In this document: piece by piece, positions 42,272 to 50,452 of the stretch
Numbering within the stretch: the first letter of the stretch is position 1
Layout: the number at the start of each line of letters is the position of its first letter
NCBI GenBank assembly: GCA_036558905.1
Contig: DATBER010000036.1
Location: forward strand, 20,805-84,804
Length of the DNA stretch: 64,000 nt
Origin: DASXRA01 sp036558905
GTDB taxonomy: Bacteria; Actinomycetota; Actinomycetes; Mycobacteriales; Jatrophihabitantaceae
Direction: 5' to 3'
The notes under the pieces: model-generated
Told to the model about the DNA's origin: nothing
The model's database searches: none
Seen by the model: only the letters and a program-made list of their open reading frames with translations
Position numbers and translations under genes: made by a program

Positions 42272-45190
42272 TCAAGTGAACTGCGTAGTCTCGTCGACCC
42301 CGCTGTGCGCTGCCTCGTCGTAGAGGCGATGGGCGATGGCGGCCCGTGAGCGGACGCCGAGCTTGCGGCGTATCGCGCCCAGGTGGGTATCTACTGTCCG
42401 CGGCGCGAGGAACAAGCGCTGCGCGATCTCCTTGTTGGTGTGCCCCAGGGCGGCCAGTTCGGCGATCTGCAGTTCGCGCGGGGAGAGCGCGTTGCCGTAG
42501 CTCGTCCGGCCGCCCCGCCGCGGGCGACGCACTTCGATGCCGTGCGCACGCGCGTGTCCTGCCGCCCGGCCCCAATCCCATGTCGCGCCGAGGCGTTGAA
42601 AGGTCGTCGTCGCCGATTGCAGCAGGTCCTTCGCCCGAGGATCGCCGACCGCGGCCAGGCAGACGGCGGCCTCCTCGCGCGCCCGGGCCGCTTCGTACGG
42701 GCACGGCAACGGCTCATACCGGTCGGCCGCGATCAGCAACTGCTGCGCCGCCTCGGTCCATCGCTGCGCAGCGGCATCCAGCAAACCCCGCGCGTGACTG
42801 ACCGTGGCCGGCGCGAGCGGGGCGTCGAGGCGGCCGAGCTCGTCGGCGAACCGGTCCACGAGCGCCGTGGCCTCGCTCGTCCGGCCGGCCGACACCAGCG
42901 TTTGGGTGAGCTCCGGCAGCACACGCGCGGTAACGGCCCAGATCCCCTGGACCTGCACGGTGCCGGCGAGGCTGTCCGCTCTGGCCAGCGCCGCGTCGTG
43001 TTCCCCTCGTGCGATCAACACCCTGATCAGGGCGGCGACCGACATCGGCGCGAGGTCGGACTCGCCGAGCGCCTCGACCCGGTCTACCGCCTCGACGAGC
43101 AGCTGCCTGGCCTCGTCGAGCCGGCCCTGGGCGTGCGCGAGACAGCCGGCGACCACTTGCACGTACGTGCGGTGCCGGGGCATTTCGTCGAGTTCCTCGA
43201 GCAGATTTCTGACCTCGTGGTCGAGGTGCTCCCAGCGTCCGGCGCAGTAGTCGAGCAGCGTTCGGATCGACCGCGCGTTGAGTTGCGCCCGCCGGCTCTC
43301 CCCGCTCGCGGCGCTTTTCTCCGCGGTGTCGAGCAGCTGCGCGGAAACGGCGTGATGACCCGCATAGCAGGCCTCCAGAGCCGTCGAACAGTACGCGCTG
43401 ACCTCGCGGGGCTGGCGTGGCGTCCCACCGCTGCGCGCCACGATGCGATCAGCGATGTGCCGCCATTCGGCGTCACCGAGCGCGACGAGCACCATCGCAA
43501 TCTTGCCGAGGAGGAAGACCTCGACGGCCGGGTCCTGAATCGCCGGAACGATCTCCAACGAGCGATGCAGCCAGGCGACGTTGTCGGCCAAGGGCATGCT
43601 GGGCGTGGTCGGCATGCCGAGGCAAACCATCGCCCAGGCCTGCAGGTCCGGCCGATCGGTCAGCTCGTCCACCGCCTCGGCGAACAGCCGATGGAGCTCG
43701 ACCACGTCGCCGCCGGCGCGTGCGACGAGCAGCGCGACGCGAAAGCGCAGTTCGCCGCGCACCGCTCTGGGAAAGCGATCTCCGTCGGCGAGCAGGCCGG
43801 TCAGCAGATCGAGCAGATCGGTGCCGCGGCTGGCCTCCAACGCGACCCGTGCGAGCTTCACCGCGAGGCGGCTGCGCCGCTCCGTGTCGAGGGGCCCGTG
43901 ACGCAGGACGTCCTCGAGTACGCGCGCGGCCTCGTCGTCGTCGCCGAGGGCGACCGCTCGGTCGGCCGCCTGCTCGGCGGCTTCGACCCACTCAGCCATC
44001 CGGTCAGCACGCCGAAGATGGTGGGCGAGCTGGCCGACCGGTACCGGGTCCAGCCGCTCGAGCACCGCCGCGGCGCGCGCGTGCAGGTCGATTCGGCGCG
44101 AGATGGGGATGTCGTCGTAGACCGCCTGGGCAGCGAGCAGGTGGCGGAACCCGACGGCCTCGCCGTGCTCGGTCAGCACTCCGGAGGCGAGCGCGGCGGT
44201 CAGGCCACCTCGGCCGGCCGTTGCCGGCAGCGCGCACGTCCCCACCAGGACGGAAACCCGCATCGGCGTCTGCAGTACCGCGGCCGCCTCGGCGATCGCC
44301 CGCGCGTCGCCGGACAACTGGCTCACCCGTTCGAGGACCGAGTCGCGGATACCGGTCGGCACGTCGAGCGCGTCCAACGTGCGGCGCGCCCAGCCGCCGC
44401 CCCGGGGAACGAGGGTGCCACGGCTGCGGAGCAGCGCCAGCAGCTCTTCGATAGCGAACGGCAGCCCGGATGTGCGCTCGTGGACGTAGCCGGCGAACTC
44501 ACTCGATACCCGGTCGGTTCCCAGGATCGCGGCGGCCAGGGCGCCGGTCTTCTCGGGGTCGAGCGGCGTGAGGCCGAGATGGGCGCGGTCGATCGAGTCG
44601 CGCAACCGCGCGGTGACTGCCCGCACGTGGGGCTGAGCCTCTTCCGAACGGAACGTGAGCACCACGGCGAGCGCGGCCGGCGGATCGCCGAGGAGGTAGC
44701 GGACGAAGTCCATGGTCTGCTCGTCCGCCCAATGCAGGTCCTCGAGCACCAGCACCGCCGCGCCGAGCGAACCGAGGATCTCGACCAGCGCCCGGAACAC
44801 GCGGTGCCGCTCGGCCAGCCGTTCCTCCAGCGGCTCCGGCCGCGCGGGCAACGCATTCGCCAGCTCCGGGATCAATGGCCGCAGGGCACCGGTCAGCGGC
44901 GAGAGTTCCGCTCTGGCCAGGTCGTCGCCGACACTGCGCAGCGCGTCGATCAACGGCCCGAGCGGGAACGGCTCCCGCACGTGGCGACACGCTCCGCTGA
45001 TGACCCGCCGCCCAGCCAGCTCCGGACGGGACGATAATTCGGCGACCAGCCGGGTCTTACCGATGCCGGCCTCGCCTTCGACCACAACGACCGCCGGCGG
45101 GTTGGACAGCGCGCGCACCAGGAGCTCGAGCTCATCGGAGCGTCCAACCAGCCGCGGAGACACCACGCGCTTCTCAGCGACCGCAGTCAC
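42272..45190 (-). CDS. Large LuxR-family ATPase regulator (LAL type)
   Basis: About 972 residues from GTG 45190 after GGAGG. N-terminal AAA domain: Walker A GEAGIGKT (39-46), Walker B AVLVLEDLHWADEQT. A long alpha-helical, TPR-like middle (AAEQAADRAVALGDDDEAAR, CLGMPTTPSMPLADNVAWLH) follows. The C-terminal HTH is LSPRELQIAELAALGHTNKE with LFLAPRTVDTHLGAIRRKLG. This is the classic LAL regulator (MalT-like) layout. Targets are unknown; the TrmB-type gene and the giant protease follow on the same strand. The N-terminal extension to 45286 is not supported. Confidence 0.9.
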   Translation of the reverse strand: MTAVAEKRVVSPRLVGRSDELELLVRALSNPPAVVVVEGEAGIGKTRLVAELSSRPELAGRRVISGACRHVREPFPLGPLIDALRSVGDDLARAELSPLTGALRPLIPELANALPARPEPLEERLAERHRVFRALVEILGSLGAAVLVLEDLHWADEQTMDFVRYLLGDPPAALAVVLTFRSEEAQPHVRAVTARLRDSIDRAHLGLTPLDPEKTGALAAAILGTDRVSSEFAGYVHERTSGLPFAIEELLALLRSRGTLVPRGGGWARRTLDALDVPTGIRDSVLERVSQLSGDARAIAEAAAVLQTPMRVSVLVGTCALPATAGRGGLTAALASGVLTEHGEAVGFRHLLAAQAVYDDIPISRRIDLHARAAAVLERLDPVPVGQLAHHLRRADRMAEWVEAAEQAADRAVALGDDDEAARVLEDVLRHGPLDTERRSRLAVKLARVALEASRGTDLLDLLTGLLADGDRFPRAVRGELRFRVALLVARAGGDVVELHRLFAEAVDELTDRPDLQAWAMVCLGMPTTPSMPLADNVAWLHRSLEIVPAIQDPAVEVFLLGKIAMVLVALGDAEWRHIADRIVARSGGTPRQPREVSAYCSTALEACYAGHHAVSAQLLDTAEKSAASGESRRAQLNARSIRTLLDYCAGRWEHLDHEVRNLLEELDEMPRHRTYVQVVAGCLAHAQGRLDEARQLLVEAVDRVEALGESDLAPMSVAALIRVLIARGEHDAALARADSLAGTVQVQGIWAVTARVLPELTQTLVSAGRTSEATALVDRFADELGRLDAPLAPATVSHARGLLDAAAQRWTEAAQQLLIAADRYEPLPCPYEAARAREEAAVCLAAVGDPRAKDLLQSATTTFQRLGATWDWGRAAGHARAHGIEVRRPRRGGRTSYGNALSPRELQIAELAALGHTNKEIAQRLFLAPRTVDTHLGAIRRKLGVRSRAAIAHRLYDEAAHSGVDETTQFT

Positions 45191-45384
45191 CACACAGCCT
45201 CCGGACCGCGCGAGGCACTCACCGTGCACAAAACCGCATAAGGACCGCACAGGACAACACTGAACATACGCGAGATGCCGCAGCACCTACAGCGCCTTAG
45301 CGCGCTGATCAGACTGACGGGGCTGAGCCTGCTCTCAAATCTGGCCGTCGAGGCCAGTTGCGATACGTCACCAAGACGACGATG

Positions 45385-46332
45385 TCAGGCCCGCGGCGAG
45401 GTGACCGCCGGCCGCGCCTGGGCCAGTTCGCGCCGGGGCAGGGCCGGGAACCCGTGCCGGCGCCGGAGCAGCATCCACACCGGTCCGGCGAGCGCGGCGA
45501 GCCCGACGAGAAGCACGCCGGTGAGCACGGAGCTCAGGCCGAGCAGCTTCAGCGCTGAGGCCAGCAGCACGAAGGCGAGGGCTCGGCGGATGAGCGCACC
45601 GGGCAGCCGCGAGGACAGCTGCGCGCCGAGGTAGGCCCCGGGTACCGATCCGACGAGCAGCGCTGCGGTGACATCGAGCTGGAAGTCACCGAAGACGAGG
45701 TGGCCGATTGCGGCCGACGCGACGAGAGGCACTGCCTGGACCAGGTCGGTGCCGACCAGCTCGCTGGCTCGCAGGGTCGGGTAGAGGCCCATGAGCGCGA
45801 TGATGATCAGCGAGCCCGACCCGACCGAGGTGAGCCCGACCACCAGGCCGCCGACAGCGCCGACCAGCACGGTCGGCAACGGGCGGACCTTGATCCGGGG
45901 CGGGCCGACCGGGTCGGCGTCGCGGTGGCCGTCGCGCTGCCGGGCCCGTTCGGCCAGCCGCAGGTACGCCCGCACGAACAACCCGGACGCGGCGATGATC
46001 AGAGCGACGCCGAGCGCCTTCTGCACCAGGTCGTCGATGCCGCCGCCGTGGCCCAGCGCTCCCGCGACGAGGACTCCCGCGAAGGCGGACGGTACCGAGC
46101 CGAGGCATAGCCACCGGACCAAATCCATGCGCACTGTGCCGTTGCGCAGATGGACCACCGAGCCGACCGGCTTCATCACCGCGCTCGCGACGAGGTCGCT
46201 GGACACGGCGGCCAGCGGCGAGACTCCGAAGAACAGCACGAGCATCGGAGTCATCAGGGCACCGCCTCCCATACCGGTCAAACCGACGACGACGCCGACG
46301 ACGAGTGCGCCGAGCGCCAGCGTCCAGTCCAT
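45385..46332 (-). CDS. TauE/SafE-family sulfite/organosulfur exporter
   Basis: A 315-residue membrane protein from ATG 46332 after GGGAGA. Eight helices with the two-fold family motif are visible: GVVVGLTGMGGGALMTPML in the first half and GLVVGLTSVGSGSLIIIALM in the second. Members export sulfite, sulfoacetate or related anions. The rhodanese and the DUF1059/SARP genes at 48.4-50.4 kb make a sulfur link attractive but unproven. The gap 45191-45384 upstream of the LAL gene shows no gene or clear signal. Confidence 0.88.
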   Translation of the reverse strand: MDWTLALGALVVGVVVGLTGMGGGALMTPMLVLFFGVSPLAAVSSDLVASAVMKPVGSVVHLRNGTVRMDLVRWLCLGSVPSAFAGVLVAGALGHGGGIDDLVQKALGVALIIAASGLFVRAYLRLAERARQRDGHRDADPVGPPRIKVRPLPTVLVGAVGGLVVGLTSVGSGSLIIIALMGLYPTLRASELVGTDLVQAVPLVASAAIGHLVFGDFQLDVTAALLVGSVPGAYLGAQLSSRLPGALIRRALAFVLLASALKLLGLSSVLTGVLLVGLAALAGPVWMLLRRRHGFPALPRRELAQARPAVTSPRA

Positions 46333-46348
46333 GCATGTCTCCCGATAG

Positions 46349-46365
46349 GGTAGGTAAAGCCTACC
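46349..46365. promoter_or_regulatory. Inverted repeat upstream of TauE/SafE gene, candidate operator
   Basis: GGTAGG-taaag-CCTACC, perfect 6-bp arms, 17 bp before the exporter start, with TATCGGGAGA between. The position fits a repressor site. The remaining 46366-46622 shows no gene; the patatin ribosome site (GGGGGTGGGG) is at its end. Confidence 0.4.
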
Positions 46366-46622
46366 GGGATAAGAGAGATACTGCAGCAGCCCGCCCGCTC
46401 GCGAGATCGACGCAATCGCCCAAAGACTCACGCTCTGGGCCGTAACGCGGGAAGTCAGGCACCGCGATCGGCATATAGCGGGCCTGTATCAACCGGGTCT
46501 CGGAATCGCTCTAGTGGGCTGCCGACCAGTGTGTTACTGCTAGTCCATGCCAGGCCGGCGGTGAGCGGCTGGGCGTTAGCGCACCAGGCCGAAAACGATC
46601 TGTCACTCCCGGGGGTGGGGCG

Positions 46623-47669
46623 ATGACCCAAGTAATGACGCTGGAGCAGCGCGCGCTCAACTGCGGCGCGGACCTCGTCCTTGAAGGCGGTGGCGTGAAA
46701 GGCATCGGGCTCGCCGGCGCGGTGATCACGCTGAGCGAAGCGGGGTATGTGTTTCCCCGGGTTGGTGGCACCTCCGCCGGCGCTATCGTCGCGGCCCTCG
46801 TCGCGGGTTATCAAACGAAAGGCGTCCCGTTGTCGCAGCTGCAAAAGGATATGCGCGAGCTGCAGTACTCGAAGTTTCGTGACCAGAGCTTTCTGGAGCG
46901 CCACTTCGGCCTCGTCGGGATGGCCGAAGCGCTGGTCGCGCATCAGGGCCTGTACAGCACCAACTACCTCTACCAATGGCTGCACTCCAAGCTCGACCCG
47001 ATCGGCGTCCACACATTCGCCGACCTCAAGATCACTGACGACCCAGGCACCAGCCTTCCCCCGGTAGAGCGCTACCGCCTCGTGGTGCACACCTCGGATC
47101 TGACCCGGCAATCCCTGGTCCGCATACCGTGGGACTTGCCCGCCTACCTGCTCCCGGAGGGCACTCCGGCCACGGAGGAGCAACAGGTCGCAGCGATCGA
47201 CGGCTATCCAGTCGTAGACGCGGTACGAGCCTCGATGTCGATCCCGTTCTTCTTCCAGCCTTTCCGCCAGCCCACTCCAGAAGGCTCCTGCACCTGGGTC
47301 GATGGCGGGCTGCTGCAGAATTTCCCGATCACCGTTTTCGACCGCAACGACGGGAAGCGGGCGCGGTGGCCCACCTTCGGCATAAAGCTCTCCGCGCAAC
47401 CCCAGGTCAACGTGCCGGACCGGGCCGTCCACGGAGACGTCAGCGAACTGCTCGCCATCGCCCACACCGCCCTCGGCGAATGGGACCGGTATCCCATCGA
47501 CGACACCGTCGCAAGCCGCACGATCTGGGTCGACACCATGCACGTGTCGGCCACCGACTTCGGGATCGACACCCACACCCAAGACGCGCTGTACGCCAGT
47601 GGCCGCGCCGCTGCCACCGCCTTCCTCGCCGAGTGGAACGCCGCCCAACCGGCCGCCGGCACCAATTAG
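46623..47669 (+). CDS. Patatin-like phospholipase
   Basis: A 348-residue protein from ATG 46623 with a G-rich ribosome site. All patatin motifs are present: oxyanion GGGVKG (22-27), nucleophile GTSAG (S51) and catalytic Asp in DGG (D227). No signal peptide. Patatins of this bacterial group are lipid acyl hydrolases, some acting as effectors on membranes. DRNDGKRARWPTFGIKLSAQ is typical of the actinobacterial branch. Neighbours give no further clue. Confidence 0.92.
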   Translation: MTQVMTLEQRALNCGADLVLEGGGVKGIGLAGAVITLSEAGYVFPRVGGTSAGAIVAALVAGYQTKGVPLSQLQKDMRELQYSKFRDQSFLERHFGLVGMAEALVAHQGLYSTNYLYQWLHSKLDPIGVHTFADLKITDDPGTSLPPVERYRLVVHTSDLTRQSLVRIPWDLPAYLLPEGTPATEEQQVAAIDGYPVVDAVRASMSIPFFFQPFRQPTPEGSCTWVDGGLLQNFPITVFDRNDGKRARWPTFGIKLSAQPQVNVPDRAVHGDVSELLAIAHTALGEWDRYPIDDTVASRTIWVDTMHVSATDFGIDTHTQDALYASGRAAATAFLAEWNAAQPAAGTN

Positions 47670-47714
47670 CCGAAACATCAACGTCGGCGGCCATCTTCGG
47701 ACCGGCAGCCTGCG

Positions 47715-48267
47715 TTACCTGAATGCCTTGGGGAATTGGCCGATGATGCCGTTGCTGAGCATGTCGGCCATGGCCAGGATGTGCTGGTGCACGATCTCGT
47801 ATTCGGCGACGCCGGCGGCGAAGTTGCCGCTGAGTTCGTCGACCGCTTCGGCGGGGATCTGGACGAGGTGGGCCGTCATGTCGGCGCGCGTCACGGGGTC
47901 GGGCCCGAAGCGTGGGTTGATCGAGGCCCAGAAGTCGGCGACGTCGTTGGCATTCGAGTACCAGCGGGCGCTGGCCGCGTTGACGGCGGCGGTATCACCG
48001 GCTTTCGCGGCCTGGAGGATCTCCACGGCGATGCCGATGTGGTCGTGCAGCAACGAGGCCGGCCGCGCTGCCTCGCATCGCCGTGGAACGGCCGGAACGA
48101 GTTGCCGATGTCGTCCTGGTTCCGTTGCAGCGCGTCGCTGTGGTGTCGAAGCCGGGCGCACCTGGCCGGAAGCTCCGCGGGCGCCGAGGAAGCCGTTTCG
48201 CTGCTGTTGCTCGCCGCCCACGACGCCGGCCTCGACCCGGCGCCGGTACTGAAGTGCCTACCCGCAA
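47715..48267 (-). pseudogene. Frameshifted remnant of an actinobacterial helical protein
   Basis: The C-terminal ~110 residues are intact in one frame (LLHDHIGIAVEILQAAKAGD ... HQHILAMADMLSNGIIGQFP) and match a common actinobacterial hypothetical family, in which NQDDIGN precedes this part. Here RNQDDIGNSFRPFHGD lies in a second frame (break near 48075), and GFDTTATR, the piece expected just before it, in a third frame (break near 48120). The N-terminal third could not be found. Decay is therefore likely. Function of the family unknown. Confidence 0.65.
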
Positions 48268-48389
48268 CGTGACCCGACCGCCGGTGGCTCACGCCGCAGC
48301 GAAGGTCCGGCCCTCCGACGTTTCCGCGGATGTGCGCATCGAAGACGATCGTGCCCTGGGGCGCGCGGGGACTTGGCCCGGCGCCTCGC

Positions 48390-49214
48390 TCAGGTCGTCT
48401 CCACCGGCGTGTCGGGCATGCGGCCCCATTCGGCCCATGAGCCGTCGTAGACACGTACGTTGGCGCGGCCGAGCAGATAGGTCAGGGCGAACCATGCAGT
48501 GGCCGCCCGCCCGCCGATGGTGCAGTAGGTGATCAACTCCTGGTGACCGTCGGCGTCGATGGCGGAGAAGGCCCGGCGGATCTCGGCGGCCGGCCGGAAC
48601 GCGCCGCGCTCGTCGTAGAGCCCGTCGAGCGGTTGGTGGACCGCGGATGGCACGTGGCCGGCGTGTCCGCCTGGCTCCGTGCCGCCGGACGGCCAGAACC
48701 GCTCGCCGGCATACTCGGCCGACGTGCGGACATCGACCAGTGCGATGGCCGGGTTGTCGATCGCCGCATGCACCGCCGCGCAGTCGGCCCGGAGCCGGCC
48801 GTCCGGTGGGGGCAGGCGGTAGCGCATCGGCTGCGCGGCCGGAGTGACGCTGCCGCTTGGATATCCGGCGGTCCGCCAGGCCTCGCGCGAACAGTCGAGG
48901 ATGCGGACGTCGCGGTGGCCGTAGAGCTGCATCAGCCAGAATCCGAGTGCCGGCGCGTACCCGTAGAAGACCACGGTCGAGTCCGGCCCGATGCCGCAGC
49001 GGCCGAGCAGCATTTCCAATGCGGCATTGTCGAGCAGCCGGTAGTCGGCGTCCTTGAGATCGGCGTAGACGTTCCACAGCGTGGCGCCGTCGATGTGCCA
49101 GTCGTTGTGGGCGGTCGCGCTCACGTCCACCTCGACGACCCGGACGTCGGGATCGGACAGGTGCTCGGCCAGCCAATCCGGCTCGACCAGACCAGTTGAG
49201 GTTGTCGTCAGCAT
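48390..49214 (-). CDS. Thiosulfate sulfurtransferase (rhodanese, two domains)
   Basis: A 274-residue protein from ATG 49214 after AAGGGG. Two tandem rhodanese domains: the first (about 8-120) is inactive, and the second carries the catalytic Cys231 in YCTIGGRA. ALVDVRTSAEYAGE and GHVPSAVHQPLDGLYDERG are standard domain-2 motifs. It transfers sulfane sulfur to cyanide or thiols in the cytoplasm. Three 11-bp-spaced heptads 58-86 bp upstream (49272-49300) suggest control by the SARP encoded at 49618. Confidence 0.9.
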   Translation of the reverse strand: MLTTTSTGLVEPDWLAEHLSDPDVRVVEVDVSATAHNDWHIDGATLWNVYADLKDADYRLLDNAALEMLLGRCGIGPDSTVVFYGYAPALGFWLMQLYGHRDVRILDCSREAWRTAGYPSGSVTPAAQPMRYRLPPPDGRLRADCAAVHAAIDNPAIALVDVRTSAEYAGERFWPSGGTEPGGHAGHVPSAVHQPLDGLYDERGAFRPAAEIRRAFSAIDADGHQELITYCTIGGRAATAWFALTYLLGRANVRVYDGSWAEWGRMPDTPVETT

Positions 49215-49271
49215 CGGAGTGCCCCTTCGCGGTAAGCCGAAAACTTGCCGCGCCTTTGTACGACCGGGCCG

Positions 49272-49300
49272 TTGCCGGGACGTTGGGGAAACCTTGCCGC
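49272..49300. promoter_or_regulatory. Three 11-bp-spaced heptads, candidate SARP operator (rhodanese promoter)
   Basis: TTGCCGG (49272), TTGGGGA (49283) and TTGCCGC (49294) recur exactly every 11 bp, one turn of DNA, as SARP binding sites do. They lie 58-86 bp before the rhodanese start. A related set lies at 49602-49630. This is visible directly; binding is inferred. Confidence 0.5.
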
Positions 49301-49409
49301 CGATCGAGCCAGGGCACGGATGGGCGTTCGGCAACCCGCGACGTGAAGGGAGGGCGCTCCGACAACCCGTACCGGGTGGCGTCGCGGCGGCCCGGTACGT
49401 GCGCATCGC

Positions 49410-49568
49410 CTACTCCACCTGGACCCAGCCGAGCAAGTCCTCCCGGCTGATGCTGGCCAGTAACGCGGGATGGTCCGTTGCCATGTGCTCGCGAATCGCC
49501 CGGATGACCTCGTCATCGCTGTCTCCGCGGGCCACGAATCCGCACTCGCACCGGATCAATTTCGCCAT
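49410..49568 (-). CDS. Small DUF1059-family protein
   Basis: A 52-residue protein: ATG 49568 after GAGAGGAG, stop at 49410-49412. MAKLIRCECGFVARGDSDDE, with the paired-Cys motif CEC, followed by EVIRAIREHMATDHP and EDLLGWVQVE, is the DUF1059 pattern. Such proteins are small, cytoplasmic and of unknown function; the two Cys and the His may bind metal. It is divergent from the SARP gene, and the heptad set at 49602-49630 lies 34-62 bp before its start, so it may be a SARP target. Confidence 0.88.
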   Translation of the reverse strand: MAKLIRCECGFVARGDSDDEVIRAIREHMATDHPALLASISREDLLGWVQVE

Positions 49569-49601
49569 CGCGACACTCCTCTCCCCGCCCCGGCCAGACT
49601 A

Positions 49602-49630
49602 TTGCCAAGATGTTGGCGTGGGCTTGGCGT
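49602..49630. promoter_or_regulatory. Three 11-bp-spaced heptads, candidate SARP operator (autoregulatory)
   Basis: TTGCCAA (49602), TTGGCGT (49613) and TTGGCGT (49624) are 11 bp apart. The first two also form the inverted repeat GCCAA-gatg-TTGGC. They lie between the DUF1059 gene and the SARP start and overlap the predicted GTG start at 49618. Confidence 0.5.
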
Positions 49631-50373
49631 CGCCCGCGCTGCGGATCCAGATTTGCGGGCCGCTGGCCATCGAGCACAACGGCCAGCGCCTCGAGGCCGG
49701 CCTGCCCGGTCGCCAGGGACGGCTGCTGTTCACCTACCTGGTCGTGAACCGGCACCGCCAGGTCCCACGCGACGAGCTGGCCGAAGCCCTCTGGCGCGAA
49801 CCCGACCCGGCTGCCTTCGACACCCGGCTGAACCCGCTGATCTCCAAGCTGCGCCGAGTGTTCGGCCCCGACAGTGTCGGCGGCCGATCCCTGCTCCGGC
49901 TGTACCTACCCGGCGCATGGGTCGACCTCGAGGGCGCCGTCGAAGCCATCCACCGCGCCGAATCCGCGGTCGCCCAGCAGGCCTGGACACGCGCGTGGGG
50001 CCCGGTGCTCGGCGCGCTGTTCGTCGCCGAGCGTGGCTTCCTTCCCGGCGAGGACGCCCCATGGATCAGCCAGCTCCGCGACCAGCTCACCGATATCCGC
50101 CTGCGCGCCCTCGAGGCGTACGCCGCCACCGAGCTCGGCATCGGCGGAACCGAACTGGCCGGGGCGGTGCGGGCCGGGCGACAGCTCGTCCAACTTGCCC
50201 CGCTTCGCGAGAGTGGCTACCGCTACCTCATGCAGGCCCTCGCCGCACAGGACAACGTCGCCGAGGCGTTGACCGTCTACGCCCAACTCGACGAATGCCT
50301 ACGCGAGCAACTCGGCGTCTCACCCAGCCAGGCCACCCGTAGCCTCCACGAACGCCTACTCGCCGCAACCTAG
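49618..50373 (+). CDS. SARP/BTAD-domain transcriptional regulator
   Basis: About 251 residues, GTG 49618 or TTG 49624 as start; the frame is open far upstream but homologues begin near LRIQICGPLAI. Residues about 8-95 are an OmpR-type winged helix (GRQGRLLFTYLVVNRHRQVP, DTRLNPLISKLRRVFG). Residues about 98-245 are the bacterial transcriptional activation domain (LRALEAYAATELGIG, YRYLMQALAAQDNVAEALTV, QLGVSPSQATRSLHERLLA). No ATPase or TPR domain follows, so it is a short SARP. Such proteins activate genes through 11-bp direct repeats, found here twice nearby. Confidence 0.88.
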   Translation: MGLASPALRIQICGPLAIEHNGQRLEAGLPGRQGRLLFTYLVVNRHRQVPRDELAEALWREPDPAAFDTRLNPLISKLRRVFGPDSVGGRSLLRLYLPGAWVDLEGAVEAIHRAESAVAQQAWTRAWGPVLGALFVAERGFLPGEDAPWISQLRDQLTDIRLRALEAYAATELGIGGTELAGAVRAGRQLVQLAPLRESGYRYLMQALAAQDNVAEALTVYAQLDECLREQLGVSPSQATRSLHERLLAAT

Positions 50374-50452
50374 TGTCGCGCGGGGACTAGTCGCTGGACT
50401 CCTGAACGCGATCCCGCCGACCAGCCGATCGCCCGTCGGCGACGCACGCGTC

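Noticed and set aside
42383..45037. An 884-residue open frame on the plus strand
   Set aside because: It is the antisense shadow of the LAL regulator; composition is Arg/Gly/Asp-rich without motifs, and the minus-strand protein has clear ATPase and HTH motifs.
49081..49617. N-terminal extension of the SARP
   Set aside because: It overlaps the rhodanese and DUF1059 genes on the other strand and family members start near LRIQICGPLAI.
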